This document shows, in pieces, positions 23,109-32,094 of a DNA stretch of 47,938 nt. Positions within the stretch are counted from its first letter, which is position 1. Each line of letters begins with the position of its first letter. The notes under the pieces are model-generated. The model was not told the origin of the DNA and searched no databases. It was given only the letters and a program-made list of their open reading frames with translations. Source of the stretch: an uncultured Lachnospiraceae bacterium (GTDB lineage: Bacteria; Bacillota_A; Clostridia; Lachnospirales; Lachnospiraceae); the NCBI GenBank assembly GCA_910585355.1, contig CAJUDN010000016.1:1-47938 (forward strand). The letters run 5' to 3'. The position numbers and the translations under genes were made by a program.

Positions 23109-24123
23109 TGCGGATATCATTACGGATCCCAGGCAAAAGGCCGCGGTTGTGGTTGTGTCCCTGGGAGCGGACAGAGCCTCGCAGATCTACAAATATCTCA
23201 GCGAACAGGATATTGAAGATTTAACCTATGAAGTGGCGAAGATGGGGAAAACCACTAACAGCCAGGTGGAGTCTTCCCTGGATGAGTTCTATAAATTGTG
23301 TCTGACCCATAAGATGATGTCGGATGGCGGACTGGATTATGCCAGAAATGTCCTTGAAAAGGCGTTTGGAGAAACAGCGGCCAGAAGTCTTCTGGAGAAG
23401 GTTTCCAGAACACTGCAGTCTAAGCCGTTTAACTTCTTTATGAAAGGCGATCCGAAGGCATTGTTATCTATGCTGCAGCATGAGCGCCCTCAGGTAATCG
23501 CTCTTATCATGGCTTATATGGATCCGAAACAAGCTGCTCTTGTATTGGAACAACTTCCAGATAAAAAACGTATACTGATCTTGGAGAAGATGGCAAATAT
23601 GGACAGAGTGTCCCCAGAAGCCATTGAGATCGTTGAAGAGGAGATGAAGCGTAAGTTCGCGACGATTATCACCAGTGAGGACAATATGAATCTTGGTGGA
23701 ATCGACTTTGTTGCTGATGTTATGAACAATGTGGACAGAAGCAGCGAAAGACGTATCTTTGAGGAGATGGATAAACATAATCCTGATCTGGCGCAGGATA
23801 TCAGAGCTAAGATGTTTGTATTTGAAAACATTCTGGATATGGACGACCGGTCCATTCAGCGCTTTGTCCGTGACTGTGATACAAAGGATATCGTTTATGC
23901 CCTTAAGAGCGCTTCCGACGAGATGAAGCAGGTATTCTTTGCCAATATGTCTAAGCGTATGGTTGAAACGGTAAAGGGTGATCTGGAAATCACCACCAAT
24001 GTAAGGCTCAAGGATGTTGAGGAGGCACAGCAGCGCATTGTCAATATTATCCGAAGCCTGGAAGACGCAGGGGAGGTTATTATTAAGAAGGGAGGCGATG
24101 ATGATGACAACATCATCGTTTAA
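23068..24123 (+). CDS. fliG: Flagellar switch protein FliG
   Basis: 351 residues. The start is TTG 23068, 8 bp after GGGGAGGT (23052-23059), inside the end of fliF. FliF-binding N-terminal domain, middle domain with the EHPQ-like segment (QHERPQVIALIMAYM), and C-terminal torque domain with the charged helix (DDRSIQRFVRDCDTKDIVYALKSA) that meets MotA. The last residues are Asp-rich. Couples stator force to rotation and switching. Confidence 0.95.
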   Translation: MAEKAAMQQEKKNDADIITDPRQKAAVVVVSLGADRASQIYKYLSEQDIEDLTYEVAKMGKTTNSQVESSLDEFYKLCLTHKMMSDGGLDYARNVLEKAFGETAARSLLEKVSRTLQSKPFNFFMKGDPKALLSMLQHERPQVIALIMAYMDPKQAALVLEQLPDKKRILILEKMANMDRVSPEAIEIVEEEMKRKFATIITSEDNMNLGGIDFVADVMNNVDRSSERRIFEEMDKHNPDLAQDIRAKMFVFENILDMDDRSIQRFVRDCDTKDIVYALKSASDEMKQVFFANMSKRMVETVKGDLEITTNVRLKDVEEAQQRIVNIIRSLEDAGEVIIKKGGDDDDNIIV

Positions 24124-24931
24124 GGGCATTGTAAAGCCGGGAGAAGCAAAGGTGGAAGCCTTTTCTTTTCCCGCCCAGTGGCCTTCTCCTGTAAGAAAAG
24201 TAAAGAGAGACGAATCAGAGGCGGAAAAAGCGCCTCCTCCGGATTCGGAGCTTCCGAGGACGGAGACTTATGCGGTGTTTAGTGACTCGGAGGAGATTTT
24301 GGAGGAGGCGAGGGCAAAGGCTCGAAAAATTCTCGAGGATGCGGACACACAGGCGAAAGAGATTGCTGCAAAAGCAAGGGAGACTGCTGAGCAGATAAAA
24401 AAAGAGTCTGCCTCCCGGGGATGGGAGGACGGATACCGGAAGGGATATGAAGAGGGACGGCAGGAGAGTACGAAAAAGGCGGCGGACTTGCTGAACCAAC
24501 AGAAGGAAACATTTCGCGGCAGCCTGGAAAAAGCGCTCCGCTCCATTGATGAAGCCAAGGAAAGAAGCCTGGAAAAGTATCTTGATGAATTAAAGGAGTG
24601 TGCCCTCGCCGTGGCGGAAAAGGTAATCTGTGTCAGCCTGAAATCCAGCGGCCAGATTATTAAGAGAATGCTCATTGCGGAAACGGAAAAACTGAAGCGG
24701 ACCGAATGGGTAAAGATTTACATGGAAAAAACCAATTATAATATGATGATGGAAGCGGATGCCGGCGTTGTAAACGAACTTGCCAGGCTGTCGGACAATA
24801 TTAAATTTGTAGTTATGAATAAAGAAGGAAATGGGAGCTGCATCATCGAAATGCCGGAGGAAATCGTAGATATCAGCGTGGATACGCAGATGGATAATAT
24901 AAGAGAACTGCTGGAAAACATTAAAATTTAG
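24104..24931 (+). CDS. fliH: Flagellar export ATPase regulator FliH
   Basis: 275 residues. Three ATG codons in a row (24098, 24101, 24104) follow AAGGGAGG; 24104 has the best spacing (8 bp). A long charged coiled-coil (residues about 60-150, with GWEDGYRKGYEEGRQE) leads to the C-terminal domain (CALAVAEKVICVSL) that binds FliI. FliH delivers substrates and controls the export ATPase. It overlaps fliG by 20 bp. Confidence 0.88.
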   Translation: MTTSSFKGIVKPGEAKVEAFSFPAQWPSPVRKVKRDESEAEKAPPPDSELPRTETYAVFSDSEEILEEARAKARKILEDADTQAKEIAAKARETAEQIKKESASRGWEDGYRKGYEEGRQESTKKAADLLNQQKETFRGSLEKALRSIDEAKERSLEKYLDELKECALAVAEKVICVSLKSSGQIIKRMLIAETEKLKRTEWVKIYMEKTNYNMMMEADAGVVNELARLSDNIKFVVMNKEGNGSCIIEMPEEIVDISVDTQMDNIRELLENIKI

Positions 24932-24939
24932 GAGCGTTT

Positions 24940-26241
24940 ATGTTTGAAAAAATCCCTCAGATAGTGGCCAAAGCGGAGGTTGTAAGCCACATTGGGAAAA
25001 TTGAAAATGTGGTGGGGATGTCCATCGAAGCATCCGGCGGCCGGTCTGGAATAGGCGACATTGTAATGATTTATAATGAAGAGCAGAACTGCCAGGTGCC
25101 GGCGGAAGTTGTGGGCTTTAAGGATGGAAAAATCCAGCTTATGACATATGAGGCGACCAGCGGGATAACTTCCGGAAGCTTTGTGCGCAATACAAGGCGA
25201 AGGCTCAAGGTGCCGGTGGGGAACTTCCTGAGGGGAAGAATCATCAATGCCATGGGAGAGCCTATGGATGGGAAAGAGGAATTTCATCCGACTGAGTTTT
25301 ATACGGTGAACAGTTCCTATACAAACCCTCTAAGCCGCCCGCCGATCCGGGAACGCCTGGAATTTGGAGTCAAGGCCATCGATGGGTTGAATACTATCGG
25401 GAAAGGCCAGAGAATAGGAATCTTCGCGGGCTCCGGCGTGGGAAAAAGCACATTGATGGGAATGATCGCTAAAAATGTTAAGGCTGATATTAACGTAATC
25501 GCTTTGGTTGGAGAGCGAGGGCGGGAGGTTCTGGAATTTGTTCAGAAGGACCTGGGAGAAGAGGGAATGAACCGCTCAGTGCTGGTAGTGGCGACGTCAG
25601 ACCAGCCCGCTATGCTGCGTATGAAATGTCCTCTGGTTGCCACTACGATTGCGGAATATTTCAGGGATCAGGGGAACGATGTACTTTTGATGATGGATTC
25701 CCTGACACGTTATGCCATGGCCCAGAGGGAGGTTGGACTTGCCATTGGGGAACCGCCCATTGCAAGGGGATATACTCCTTCCATCTATGCCGAGCTTCCA
25801 AAACTTCTGGAGCGGAGCGGGAATTTTAACCAGGGCTCCATAACAGGAGTGTACACGGTACTGGTGGAAGGCGACGATACAAACGAGCCGATTTCTGACA
25901 CGGTCCGGGGAATTTTAGACGGTCATATTGTGCTGAGCAGACAACTTGCAAGCGAAAACCATTTTCCGGCCATTGATATTGGGGCAAGTATTTCGAGGCT
26001 GATGGTGGAGGTGGTTTCAAAAGAACACCGGTTCCTGGCCTCCCGCCTCCGAAATATGCTGAGTCTGTACCAGAAAAATGCGGACCTTATTTCCATTGGC
26101 GCTTATAAAAGAGGGACCAACGATGCTCTGGATGAGGCGGTTTCTAAAATCAATCGAATTAACCAGTTTCTGGAACAGGATATTGACGAGAGCTTTGAAT
26201 ATCATGAGACAGTGGCATTAATAAAAGAAATTATCGGCTAG
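24940..26241 (+). CDS. fliI: Flagellum-specific ATPase FliI
   Basis: 433 residues. Walker A at about 164-170 (AGSGVGKST), the Walker B region at LLMMDSLTRYAMAQREVGLAIGEPP, and the PSIYAELPKLLERSG segment are all family-typical. Forms a hexamer on the export gate and drives unfolding or release of exported subunits. ATG 24940, 8 bp after the fliH stop. Confidence 0.95.
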   Translation: MFEKIPQIVAKAEVVSHIGKIENVVGMSIEASGGRSGIGDIVMIYNEEQNCQVPAEVVGFKDGKIQLMTYEATSGITSGSFVRNTRRRLKVPVGNFLRGRIINAMGEPMDGKEEFHPTEFYTVNSSYTNPLSRPPIRERLEFGVKAIDGLNTIGKGQRIGIFAGSGVGKSTLMGMIAKNVKADINVIALVGERGREVLEFVQKDLGEEGMNRSVLVVATSDQPAMLRMKCPLVATTIAEYFRDQGNDVLLMMDSLTRYAMAQREVGLAIGEPPIARGYTPSIYAELPKLLERSGNFNQGSITGVYTVLVEGDDTNEPISDTVRGILDGHIVLSRQLASENHFPAIDIGASISRLMVEVVSKEHRFLASRLRNMLSLYQKNADLISIGAYKRGTNDALDEAVSKINRINQFLEQDIDESFEYHETVALIKEIIG

Positions 26242-26251
26242 GAGATAAAAC

Positions 26252-26710
26252 ATGAAAAAGTTCCGGTTTGGTTTGGAAACAGTCCTTGATTATAAAATGC
26301 AGACGCTGGAAAACCTCAAAACAGAACAGGCGGCCATTAACAGAAAAGTTGTCCGTCAGGAGAATGAGGTGGTCCGCGTCCATAACAGTCTGAACGGCTA
26401 TCAGGATGCCTTTAACCAGGCGAAGGGATCGGGGGCGTTAATTCAGAATTACCGTCTGTATGACATGTGCATTGAACGGATGGGGCAGATTCTGGAGGAA
26501 GAAAAGCAGCGGCTCGAGGAGCTTAAGGAGAAGGAAGAAAAGAAAACCAGAGAGGTTGTGGAGGCTAAGATAGATACCTCCAAATTCGAGAAGCTGAAAG
26601 ACAGGCGCCTTGTTGCCTATAATAAAGAAGTGATGCGGGCGGAAGAGAAGTTTTCTGAGGAGTTTGTAATCCGAAGCGTGGTGCAAAACCGCAGCCAGCA
26701 CAGGGGATGA
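26252..26710 (+). CDS. fliJ: Flagellar export chaperone FliJ
   Basis: 152 residues, almost entirely helical and charged, starting KKFRFGLETVLDYKMQTLENLK, the usual FliJ opening. It is the coiled-coil stalk of the FliI ATPase ring and links it to FlhA. GGAGATAAA precedes ATG 26252. A 98-bp gap to fliK holds a stem-loop at 26753-26776. Confidence 0.85.
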   Translation: MKKFRFGLETVLDYKMQTLENLKTEQAAINRKVVRQENEVVRVHNSLNGYQDAFNQAKGSGALIQNYRLYDMCIERMGQILEEEKQRLEELKEKEEKKTREVVEAKIDTSKFEKLKDRRLVAYNKEVMRAEEKFSEEFVIRSVVQNRSQHRG

Positions 26711-26752
26711 TTCAGATAATTGCAGCAACTGCTGTTAATTATAAAAGTGGAA

Positions 26753-26776
26753 CAGTTCGGCAAGTCTGCTGAACTG
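26753..26776 (+). other. Stem-loop between fliJ and fliK
   Basis: CAGTTCGGCA, a 4-base loop, then TGCTGAACTG: ten pairs with one G-U. No T-run follows, so it is not an intrinsic terminator. It shares a CAGTTC / GAACTG core with the hairpin at 46109 and may be a dispersed repeat or an mRNA processing signal. Confidence 0.5.
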
Positions 26777-26808
26777 CTTCAAAAATTAAAGAAAAGGAGG
26801 AAGTGTTT

Positions 26809-28059
26809 ATGGTCAATGTTGAGATGGTGCGGATGTCAGCACTGGATAAAAAGCTGTCCAATCCATCAAAACCGTCTGGAAAGAAAACAGCAGATTTTTC
26901 CCGGTTGATCAGCGAAAAGACAGCTGATGTGAAAGACGCCGGAGCGCCGCAGCCGGATGGGAAAGTTCAGGAAAAAGAAAACTGCGGGAAAACGGAGCCA
27001 GAGGATAAGACCGATGCGGATGCCGATGATTTGCAGGCCATGCAGCTGTGTCAGGATTTTGCGGCAAGACTTGAATGGGAAATAAGCCAGCCGGTCCCGG
27101 CGTATGAAGAGCCGTCTTCAGAACAGAAAATTCAGGCGCTGGATATGAACCCTGAGGAGATTTTGCAAAGCGAAGCGGCGGAAAGTGAAAACGCGGCCAG
27201 GGTACCTGCAGAGAGTCAACCGGTTCTGGAGAAGCTTCCTGAAGCGGGGAAAACGCCCCAAACGGTGTTGGAAACAAAGAAGGCGGAGCTCCCGAACCAA
27301 GAAGTAAAGCTTTCCGCAGATGAGTCGAAAACACCCATAAGACTCCATGAGACGCAGCCGGAGCAGAATTCCGATATACCGCGGCCGGAAGCGGCTGAAG
27401 GAAAAGCGGGGGAAACGTCCAAAGAAACGACAGAAGAAAAAACACCGGAGAACTTTGAAATGCAGAAAAGCGAGTTCTCACACCAGATAACTGAAAAAAT
27501 ACCGGAAGCCGAACGGAAAAAGACGGATTCAGGCCAGATAGAGCAGGCAGGTCCAAGAAGCGAAGAGGAAACGCCAAAGCAGGTACAGCTTGCGTCCTCA
27601 GCAGAAAGCAATATACGGACTGAAAGCCGTGTATTCCAGACGGTCAGGCCCGCTGAGACAGTCAGAACCACCAGGCAGGAGCTTTCCGCAGACGTTGGAA
27701 AAACCATTGCAAGCCGGATGCCCTTAAAGAACGGGGAGATGGTGATTGAGCTGGAACCGGCGAATCTTGGAAAAATTATTGTCCGCGCCACCTATGATGC
27801 GGGCAGGGCGACTGTGGCGCTTATGTCTGCCAACGTTAAAACTCTCGAGATTCTAAGTCGGGATGCCGGAACCATTGCTGGAATGATTGAGGAAAAGACC
27901 GGACAGGAGACAGTCGTTTTTGTACCGAAGCAGGAGGAATATCCTGAGGAGTCGGGGAAGGAACGCGGGTCGAACGGCCGGGAACCAAAACAGCAAAATG
28001 ACAGAAAAAAACAGCAGTCGGAGTCATTTTTACAGCAGATTAGACTGGGACTGGTCTGA
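26809..28059 (+). CDS. fliK: Flagellar hook-length control protein FliK
   Basis: 416 residues from ATG 26809, 8 bp after AAGGAGG; the GTG at 26803 is too close. Residues 20-300 are a disordered, Glu/Lys/Pro-rich ruler region. Residues about 300-390 are the conserved switch domain (NGEMVIELEPANLGKIIVRATYDAG...). FliK measures hook length and flips export specificity through FlhB. Divergent N-terminus is normal for the family. Confidence 0.85.
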   Translation: MVNVEMVRMSALDKKLSNPSKPSGKKTADFSRLISEKTADVKDAGAPQPDGKVQEKENCGKTEPEDKTDADADDLQAMQLCQDFAARLEWEISQPVPAYEEPSSEQKIQALDMNPEEILQSEAAESENAARVPAESQPVLEKLPEAGKTPQTVLETKKAELPNQEVKLSADESKTPIRLHETQPEQNSDIPRPEAAEGKAGETSKETTEEKTPENFEMQKSEFSHQITEKIPEAERKKTDSGQIEQAGPRSEEETPKQVQLASSAESNIRTESRVFQTVRPAETVRTTRQELSADVGKTIASRMPLKNGEMVIELEPANLGKIIVRATYDAGRATVALMSANVKTLEILSRDAGTIAGMIEEKTGQETVVFVPKQEEYPEESGKERGSNGREPKQQNDRKKQQSESFLQQIRLGLV

Positions 28060-28071
28060 GAAGGAGGAAAT

Positions 28072-28671
28072 ATGGCTGACAATTTAAGTGTAAGCGGTAC
28101 AGAGAATCCATATGTAACCCGACATTATTCCGCTTCTGCTAACGAAAAAAACACGATGACCATTGAAAGTTATTTTAAACTTCTGGCCGCTCAGCTTCAG
28201 AATCAGGATATGACAAATCCCATGAGTAACAGCGAGATGATGGAGCAGATGACCCAGATGGCAATGGTTCAGTCCTTGAGCTCCATGACAGAAGCGGTAA
28301 ATATTTCCATGAGTCTTACAACGCAGACCTATGCGGCCGGGTTAGTGGGACAGGAGATCACTGTCGCCGTGACAGAGGATAATGTTTACGGACAGCCGGT
28401 GGCGACAGGCGTGAAATACGGAGTCGTTGAATCGGTGACCTTTGTTGGAGGAGAACCCACTTTCAGAATTTCCGGCGACGACAAGGATTATTCCCTCTCT
28501 TATCTTGTGGGAATGGGAAGAGTGGACGATCCCTATAATAAAGATGATAAGGGACCAGGCGAAGACGGGCCGGGAAATAGCGGGTCCGGAGATAGCGAGG
28601 GAGAGCCAGGGACCGTAAACACTCTCTTTGCTGACTTAAGTAAGAAAGAGGACATTCCGTTTTTAGGGTAA
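28072..28671 (+). CDS. flgD: Flagellar hook assembly cap FlgD
   Basis: 199 residues. The N-terminal export and cap region has the FlgD signature (ESYFKLLAAQLQNQDMTNPMSNSEMMEQMTQMA). The middle (LVGQEITV, GVVESVTFVGGEPTF) resembles the short Firmicutes FlgD. A Gly/Asp/Pro-rich stretch follows near residues 160-185. It caps the growing hook. Confidence 0.9.
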   Translation: MADNLSVSGTENPYVTRHYSASANEKNTMTIESYFKLLAAQLQNQDMTNPMSNSEMMEQMTQMAMVQSLSSMTEAVNISMSLTTQTYAAGLVGQEITVAVTEDNVYGQPVATGVKYGVVESVTFVGGEPTFRISGDDKDYSLSYLVGMGRVDDPYNKDDKGPGEDGPGNSGSGDSEGEPGTVNTLFADLSKKEDIPFLG

Positions 28672-28682
28672 AGGAAGAAAAT

Positions 28683-28961
28683 ATGGAGATAAAAGCAGTA
28701 GAAAGCCTGAACTTCTCCAAACACGACGCAAAGCGGATTGAAGAACGGGGAATTACAACAGATGTACAGTTTAAGAATGTTCTGGAACACGCAGTAGCGG
28801 AGGCCCGGAAAAAAGGGGCCAAAGATTTAGCGGTGATAGGAAGCCAGGCGGTTTTTGTTGTAAATGTACCGAACAACGTAGTCGTTACGGCCATGTCCAG
28901 AGAGGACATGACAGAGAGAATTTTTACCAATATTGACAGTGCTGTTCTCATTCCAAAATAG
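28683..28961 (+). CDS. Small Firmicutes flagellar operon protein
   Basis: 92 residues: NFSKHDAKRIEERGI, then AVAEARKKGAKDLAVIGSQAVFVVNVPNNVVVTAMSRED and FTNIDSAVLIPK. This matches the uncharacterised protein always found between flgD and flgE in clostridial and Bacillus flagellar operons. The conserved FTNIDSA end is clear. Role not established; probably hook assembly. Confidence 0.85.
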   Translation: MEIKAVESLNFSKHDAKRIEERGITTDVQFKNVLEHAVAEARKKGAKDLAVIGSQAVFVVNVPNNVVVTAMSREDMTERIFTNIDSAVLIPK

Positions 28962-29031
28962 GCAGGACCGAAAGGGTGCCTTACGAAGTGCCGGAAGTGC
29001 AATAGTAGAGACAGCGGAAAGGAAAATAAAC

Positions 29032-29967
29032 ATGTTAAGAGCAATGGATTCAGCAGTATCAGGACTGCGGGCGCATCAGAACAAGCTGGATGTAATCGGA
29101 CACAATATTGCTAACGTAAATACCTTCGGGTTTAAATCCCAGAGCTACAGCTTCAAGGAGGCCATGTACCAGACAGCTATCCAGTCTACAGGGGGCGTTC
29201 AGAATACAGACACCACAGCGGCAGGAAGCAATGCGGCTCAGTATGGATACGGAACTTTAATGGGTTCCATTACTACAGATATGGGTTCCAGTACGCCTAC
29301 TTATGTCGGAGGACTGAATGCCTGCATTAACGGTCAGGGATTTTTTATTACGCACGCCATATCGTCAAAAAACGATTTGGATATAAGCGATGAAACCAAG
29401 GCGGAAGAGATTTTAAAGGGAGAGGAGTTTTCCTATACCCGTGTGGGTCAATTCCAGCTTGACAGCCAGGGATATCTCACAGACGGGACAAATTTCATCT
29501 ATGGTTTCCGTCCGACGGATACAGGGTTTGACACGGATAAGTTATGCGCCCTCAGAGTTCCGGATGGTTTGGATAATGGATTTGACGATGCGGCATTACA
29601 GGCCAAAAGCGTCAAGATCAATGAGCTGGGTGAAGTTACTGCTACGGTAGAGGACGATAAGGGAGAGGCCGTTCAGGTATCTCTTGGTAAGATTGCCATT
29701 GTAACCTTCCAGAACCAGGAAGGTCTTGCGAAGAGCGGCGGAAGCTATTATTCTGCAAGCGTCGGCGATAATACGGGCCACTGTGCCGCGACCATCGCGG
29801 GCGGAACCAACGCAAAACTGATGACGGGCTATCTGGAGGCGTCTAATGTAGATCTGGCGAAAGAGTTTTCAGAGTTGATCACAACCCAGAGAGGTTTCCA
29901 GGCCAATACGAAGATCATTACGGTCAGTGATGAAATCCTTTCTGACCTAATCAGTATGAAACGTTAA
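29032..29967 (+). CDS. flgE: Flagellar hook protein FlgE
   Basis: 311 residues from ATG 29032 with AAAGGA upstream; a longer frame from 28933 is rejected. N-terminal SGLRAHQNKLDVIGHNIANVNTFGFKSQ and C-terminal SNVDLAKEFSELITTQRGFQANTKIITVSDE are the coiled-coil core ends of hook-type proteins. At 311 residues it is shorter than most hook proteins, so the outer domains are reduced. It builds the flexible hook. Confidence 0.9.
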   Translation: MLRAMDSAVSGLRAHQNKLDVIGHNIANVNTFGFKSQSYSFKEAMYQTAIQSTGGVQNTDTTAAGSNAAQYGYGTLMGSITTDMGSSTPTYVGGLNACINGQGFFITHAISSKNDLDISDETKAEEILKGEEFSYTRVGQFQLDSQGYLTDGTNFIYGFRPTDTGFDTDKLCALRVPDGLDNGFDDAALQAKSVKINELGEVTATVEDDKGEAVQVSLGKIAIVTFQNQEGLAKSGGSYYSASVGDNTGHCAATIAGGTNAKLMTGYLEASNVDLAKEFSELITTQRGFQANTKIITVSDEILSDLISMKR

Positions 29968-30011
29968 TTGTAACTGGCAGGAAGCTGAACAGCTATAGAT
30001 AATTAAAGTGT

Positions 30012-30047
30012 CTTTCCCGGGGCTCCTTCAGGTTCCCCCTGGGAAAG
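30012..30047 (+). other. Strong stem-loop between flgE and flbD
   Basis: CTTTCCC-GGGG (30012-30022) pairs with CCCC (30035-30038) and GGGAAAG (30041-30047) with a small bulge. No T-run follows. Possibly an mRNA stabiliser or processing site in the 102-bp gap. Confidence 0.4.
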
Positions 30048-30069
30048 GCAGAGGCGAAAAGAGAATGAT

Positions 30070-30261
30070 ATGATTACAGTAATCCGTTTGAATGGTGAAG
30101 CACTTTTACTTAATTTCTTCCAGATTGAATCCGTGGAAATGATACCTGAAACAAAGATCAGGATGATGAATGGGACGTATTTTCTTGTGAAAGACAGTGC
30201 AGAATCCATTACCAGGCAGATAAAAGAATTTTTGAGGGATTGCCGCCCTCAGCTTTTATAG
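30070..30261 (+). CDS. flbD: FlbD family flagellar protein
   Basis: 63 residues: MITVIRLNGEALLLNFFQIESVE, ETKIRMMNGTYFLVKDS, then a helix with IKEFL. This is the Firmicutes FlbD family, found before motA in many flagellar operons. Function is uncertain (motility or swarming). ATG 30070 gives the expected family start. Confidence 0.88.
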   Translation: MITVIRLNGEALLLNFFQIESVEMIPETKIRMMNGTYFLVKDSAESITRQIKEFLRDCRPQLL

Positions 30262-30282
30262 TAATACAGGAGGCATTTTCAT

Positions 30283-31101
30283 ATGGATTTGACAACATTA
30301 ATAGGAATTGTGCTCGGCTTTGTTTTAATCGTCAACGGAATTAAGCTGGAGAATATCGGGAACTTTGTGGATATGCCAAGTGTCCTCATTGTAATCGGAG
30401 GAACCCTTGCCGGCATAATCGCAAGTTATCCCTTATCCATTTTGTTGGATATTCCAAAACATTTTTTAATCTTGTTCCGTGGTAAAAAATATAATATTCC
30501 GGCGTTAGTGGAGCAGATGGTGGATCTGGCCATGGTAGCGCGTCAGAATGGTCTTCTGGCTTTGGAGGAGAAGGCGGAAGAAATTAAGGACCCGTTTTTT
30601 AAGCAGAGTGTGCTGATGATTGTAGACGCCAATGACCCGGAGAAGGTTCGATACGTGCTGGAGCGGGAACTGGAAAACATGATGGTCCGGCATGACGAGG
30701 CGGCAGGGCTGTATGAAAAGGGATCCGCTTACGCGCCGGCTTTCGGAATGGTAGGTACGCTGGTTGGCCTGATTAATATGCTGAAGGGCCTGAATCTGGA
30801 CGGCGGGGCCGGCGGAGCCTCCAACCTTGGACAGGATATGTCGGTGGCCCTTATTACGACTTTCTACGGAAGTGTTCTTTCTAATCTTATTTTCCACCCG
30901 ATTGCAAAGAAATTACGTATCCGCAACGACGAAGAGGAGCTTTACTGTTCTACCATTATTGAGGGAATTATTGCCATACAGGCAGGAGAAAATCCTAAAT
31001 ACTTGAGGGAGCATCTTTTAGCTTCCACGAAACAATCTGTTCAGCGCAAACTGTTGGCAAAAGCTGATAAAGCCCCCAGCTCAGAGGCAGGTGAAAAGTA
31101 A
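30283..31101 (+). CDS. motA: Flagellar stator protein MotA
   Basis: 272 residues with four membrane spans (about 1-20, 32-52, 150-170 and 185-205) and a large cytoplasmic loop between 2 and 3 (PEKVRYVLERELENMMVRHDEAAGLYEKGSAYAPAFGMVGTLVGLI). The loop contacts FliG. Forms the proton or sodium channel with MotB. The stop overlaps the motB ATG. Confidence 0.93.
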   Translation: MDLTTLIGIVLGFVLIVNGIKLENIGNFVDMPSVLIVIGGTLAGIIASYPLSILLDIPKHFLILFRGKKYNIPALVEQMVDLAMVARQNGLLALEEKAEEIKDPFFKQSVLMIVDANDPEKVRYVLERELENMMVRHDEAAGLYEKGSAYAPAFGMVGTLVGLINMLKGLNLDGGAGGASNLGQDMSVALITTFYGSVLSNLIFHPIAKKLRIRNDEEELYCSTIIEGIIAIQAGENPKYLREHLLASTKQSVQRKLLAKADKAPSSEAGEK

Positions 31102-32072
31102 TGAAAAAAGGAAACCGACCCACGGACGGCGGCGGTAACTGGATGGATACATACGGCGACATGGTCACTCTGCTGCTGACATTTTTCGTTATGCTTTACT
31201 CCATGTCCAGCATAAGCGAGCAAAAATGGGAAATCTTTGTACGAAGCATTTACCCTCAGGACATGAAAGAGGCCCAGGAGGATATCGACGTCGGCGGAGT
31301 CATTGACCCCACTGCGGAGACAGAGGGAATGAAGCCGGATGAGCTTACCTCAGATGATGTGCTGGATCTGGATACGCTTTATCTGACGATTGCCCAATAT
31401 ATGGAAGCGAGCGGCGCCGAGGGTGTGACAATCTCGAGAGGAGACGGCTACACCTTTGTAAGCTTTAATGATAATGTGTTCTTTAACGGCAACGAGTCTG
31501 TTATTACAGAATCTGGCCGAAAGATTCTGGCTGATTTCTGTGCAGCCATCGATCCGGTGAGCGATCAGCTGTCCCAGCTCAATATTATGGCCCACACGGC
31601 CCAAGGTGATCCCAGCCGGCTTAATAATCCGCGTGTAGACCGCATGCTATCGGCCATGCGTGGAGCAGAGGTATGTACTTTTATACAGGAAAAGAATGTG
31701 ATTGAACCGGAGAAATTAATCAATATCAGCTATGGACAGTTCAGGCCGGTAGCTTCCAACGACACTTCAGAGGGAAGGGCAAAAAACCGCCGGGTTGAGA
31801 TGCTGCTGCTTGATGAAGGAGCGGGAGAGCGTTCCATAAGTGAATATATTGAAGAATATAACAGTGGTAAAAACGCAGACAGGACTGTTGTGACAGGCAG
31901 TCAAAACGGAAATGCTGATTCCGGGTTTACGCAGACACAGTCTTCACCTGAAAACGTAGCCAGTATCATGCCGTCTTCAGACACAGAGGCTCCTGCAGGT
32001 ACAGAAGCTCCTGCGGGCGCGGAGGCTCTTCCAGACACAGAGGCTCCTGCAGGCGAGGAGACATCAGAATAA
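31101..32072 (+). CDS. motB: Flagellar stator protein MotB
   Basis: 323 residues. The single membrane span begins at YGDMVTLLLTFFVMLYSMS, with Asp20 at the ion-carrying position. The peptidoglycan-binding OmpA-like domain is at about 130-245 (AHTAQGDPSRLNNPRVDRMLSAM, FRPVASNDTSEGRAKNRRVEM). An unusual Ala/Pro/Thr-rich tail with repeated EAPAG units (residues about 290-320) is added. Confidence 0.92.
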   Translation: MKKGNRPTDGGGNWMDTYGDMVTLLLTFFVMLYSMSSISEQKWEIFVRSIYPQDMKEAQEDIDVGGVIDPTAETEGMKPDELTSDDVLDLDTLYLTIAQYMEASGAEGVTISRGDGYTFVSFNDNVFFNGNESVITESGRKILADFCAAIDPVSDQLSQLNIMAHTAQGDPSRLNNPRVDRMLSAMRGAEVCTFIQEKNVIEPEKLINISYGQFRPVASNDTSEGRAKNRRVEMLLLDEGAGERSISEYIEEYNSGKNADRTVVTGSQNGNADSGFTQTQSSPENVASIMPSSDTEAPAGTEAPAGAEALPDTEAPAGEETSE

Positions 32073-32094
32073 AAGAGTAAAGGTGGTTTCAGCA

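Noticed and set aside
23464..24129. 221-codon leftward frame within fliG
   Set aside because: Shadow of a conserved gene; no ribosome binding site or family resemblance.
26720..26908. 62-codon frame between fliJ and fliK
   Set aside because: It has no ribosome binding site, crosses the stem-loop and runs in another frame into fliK.
28933..29031. Longer N-terminus for FlgE
   Set aside because: Overlaps the preceding gene and removes the conserved MLRAMDSAVSG start.
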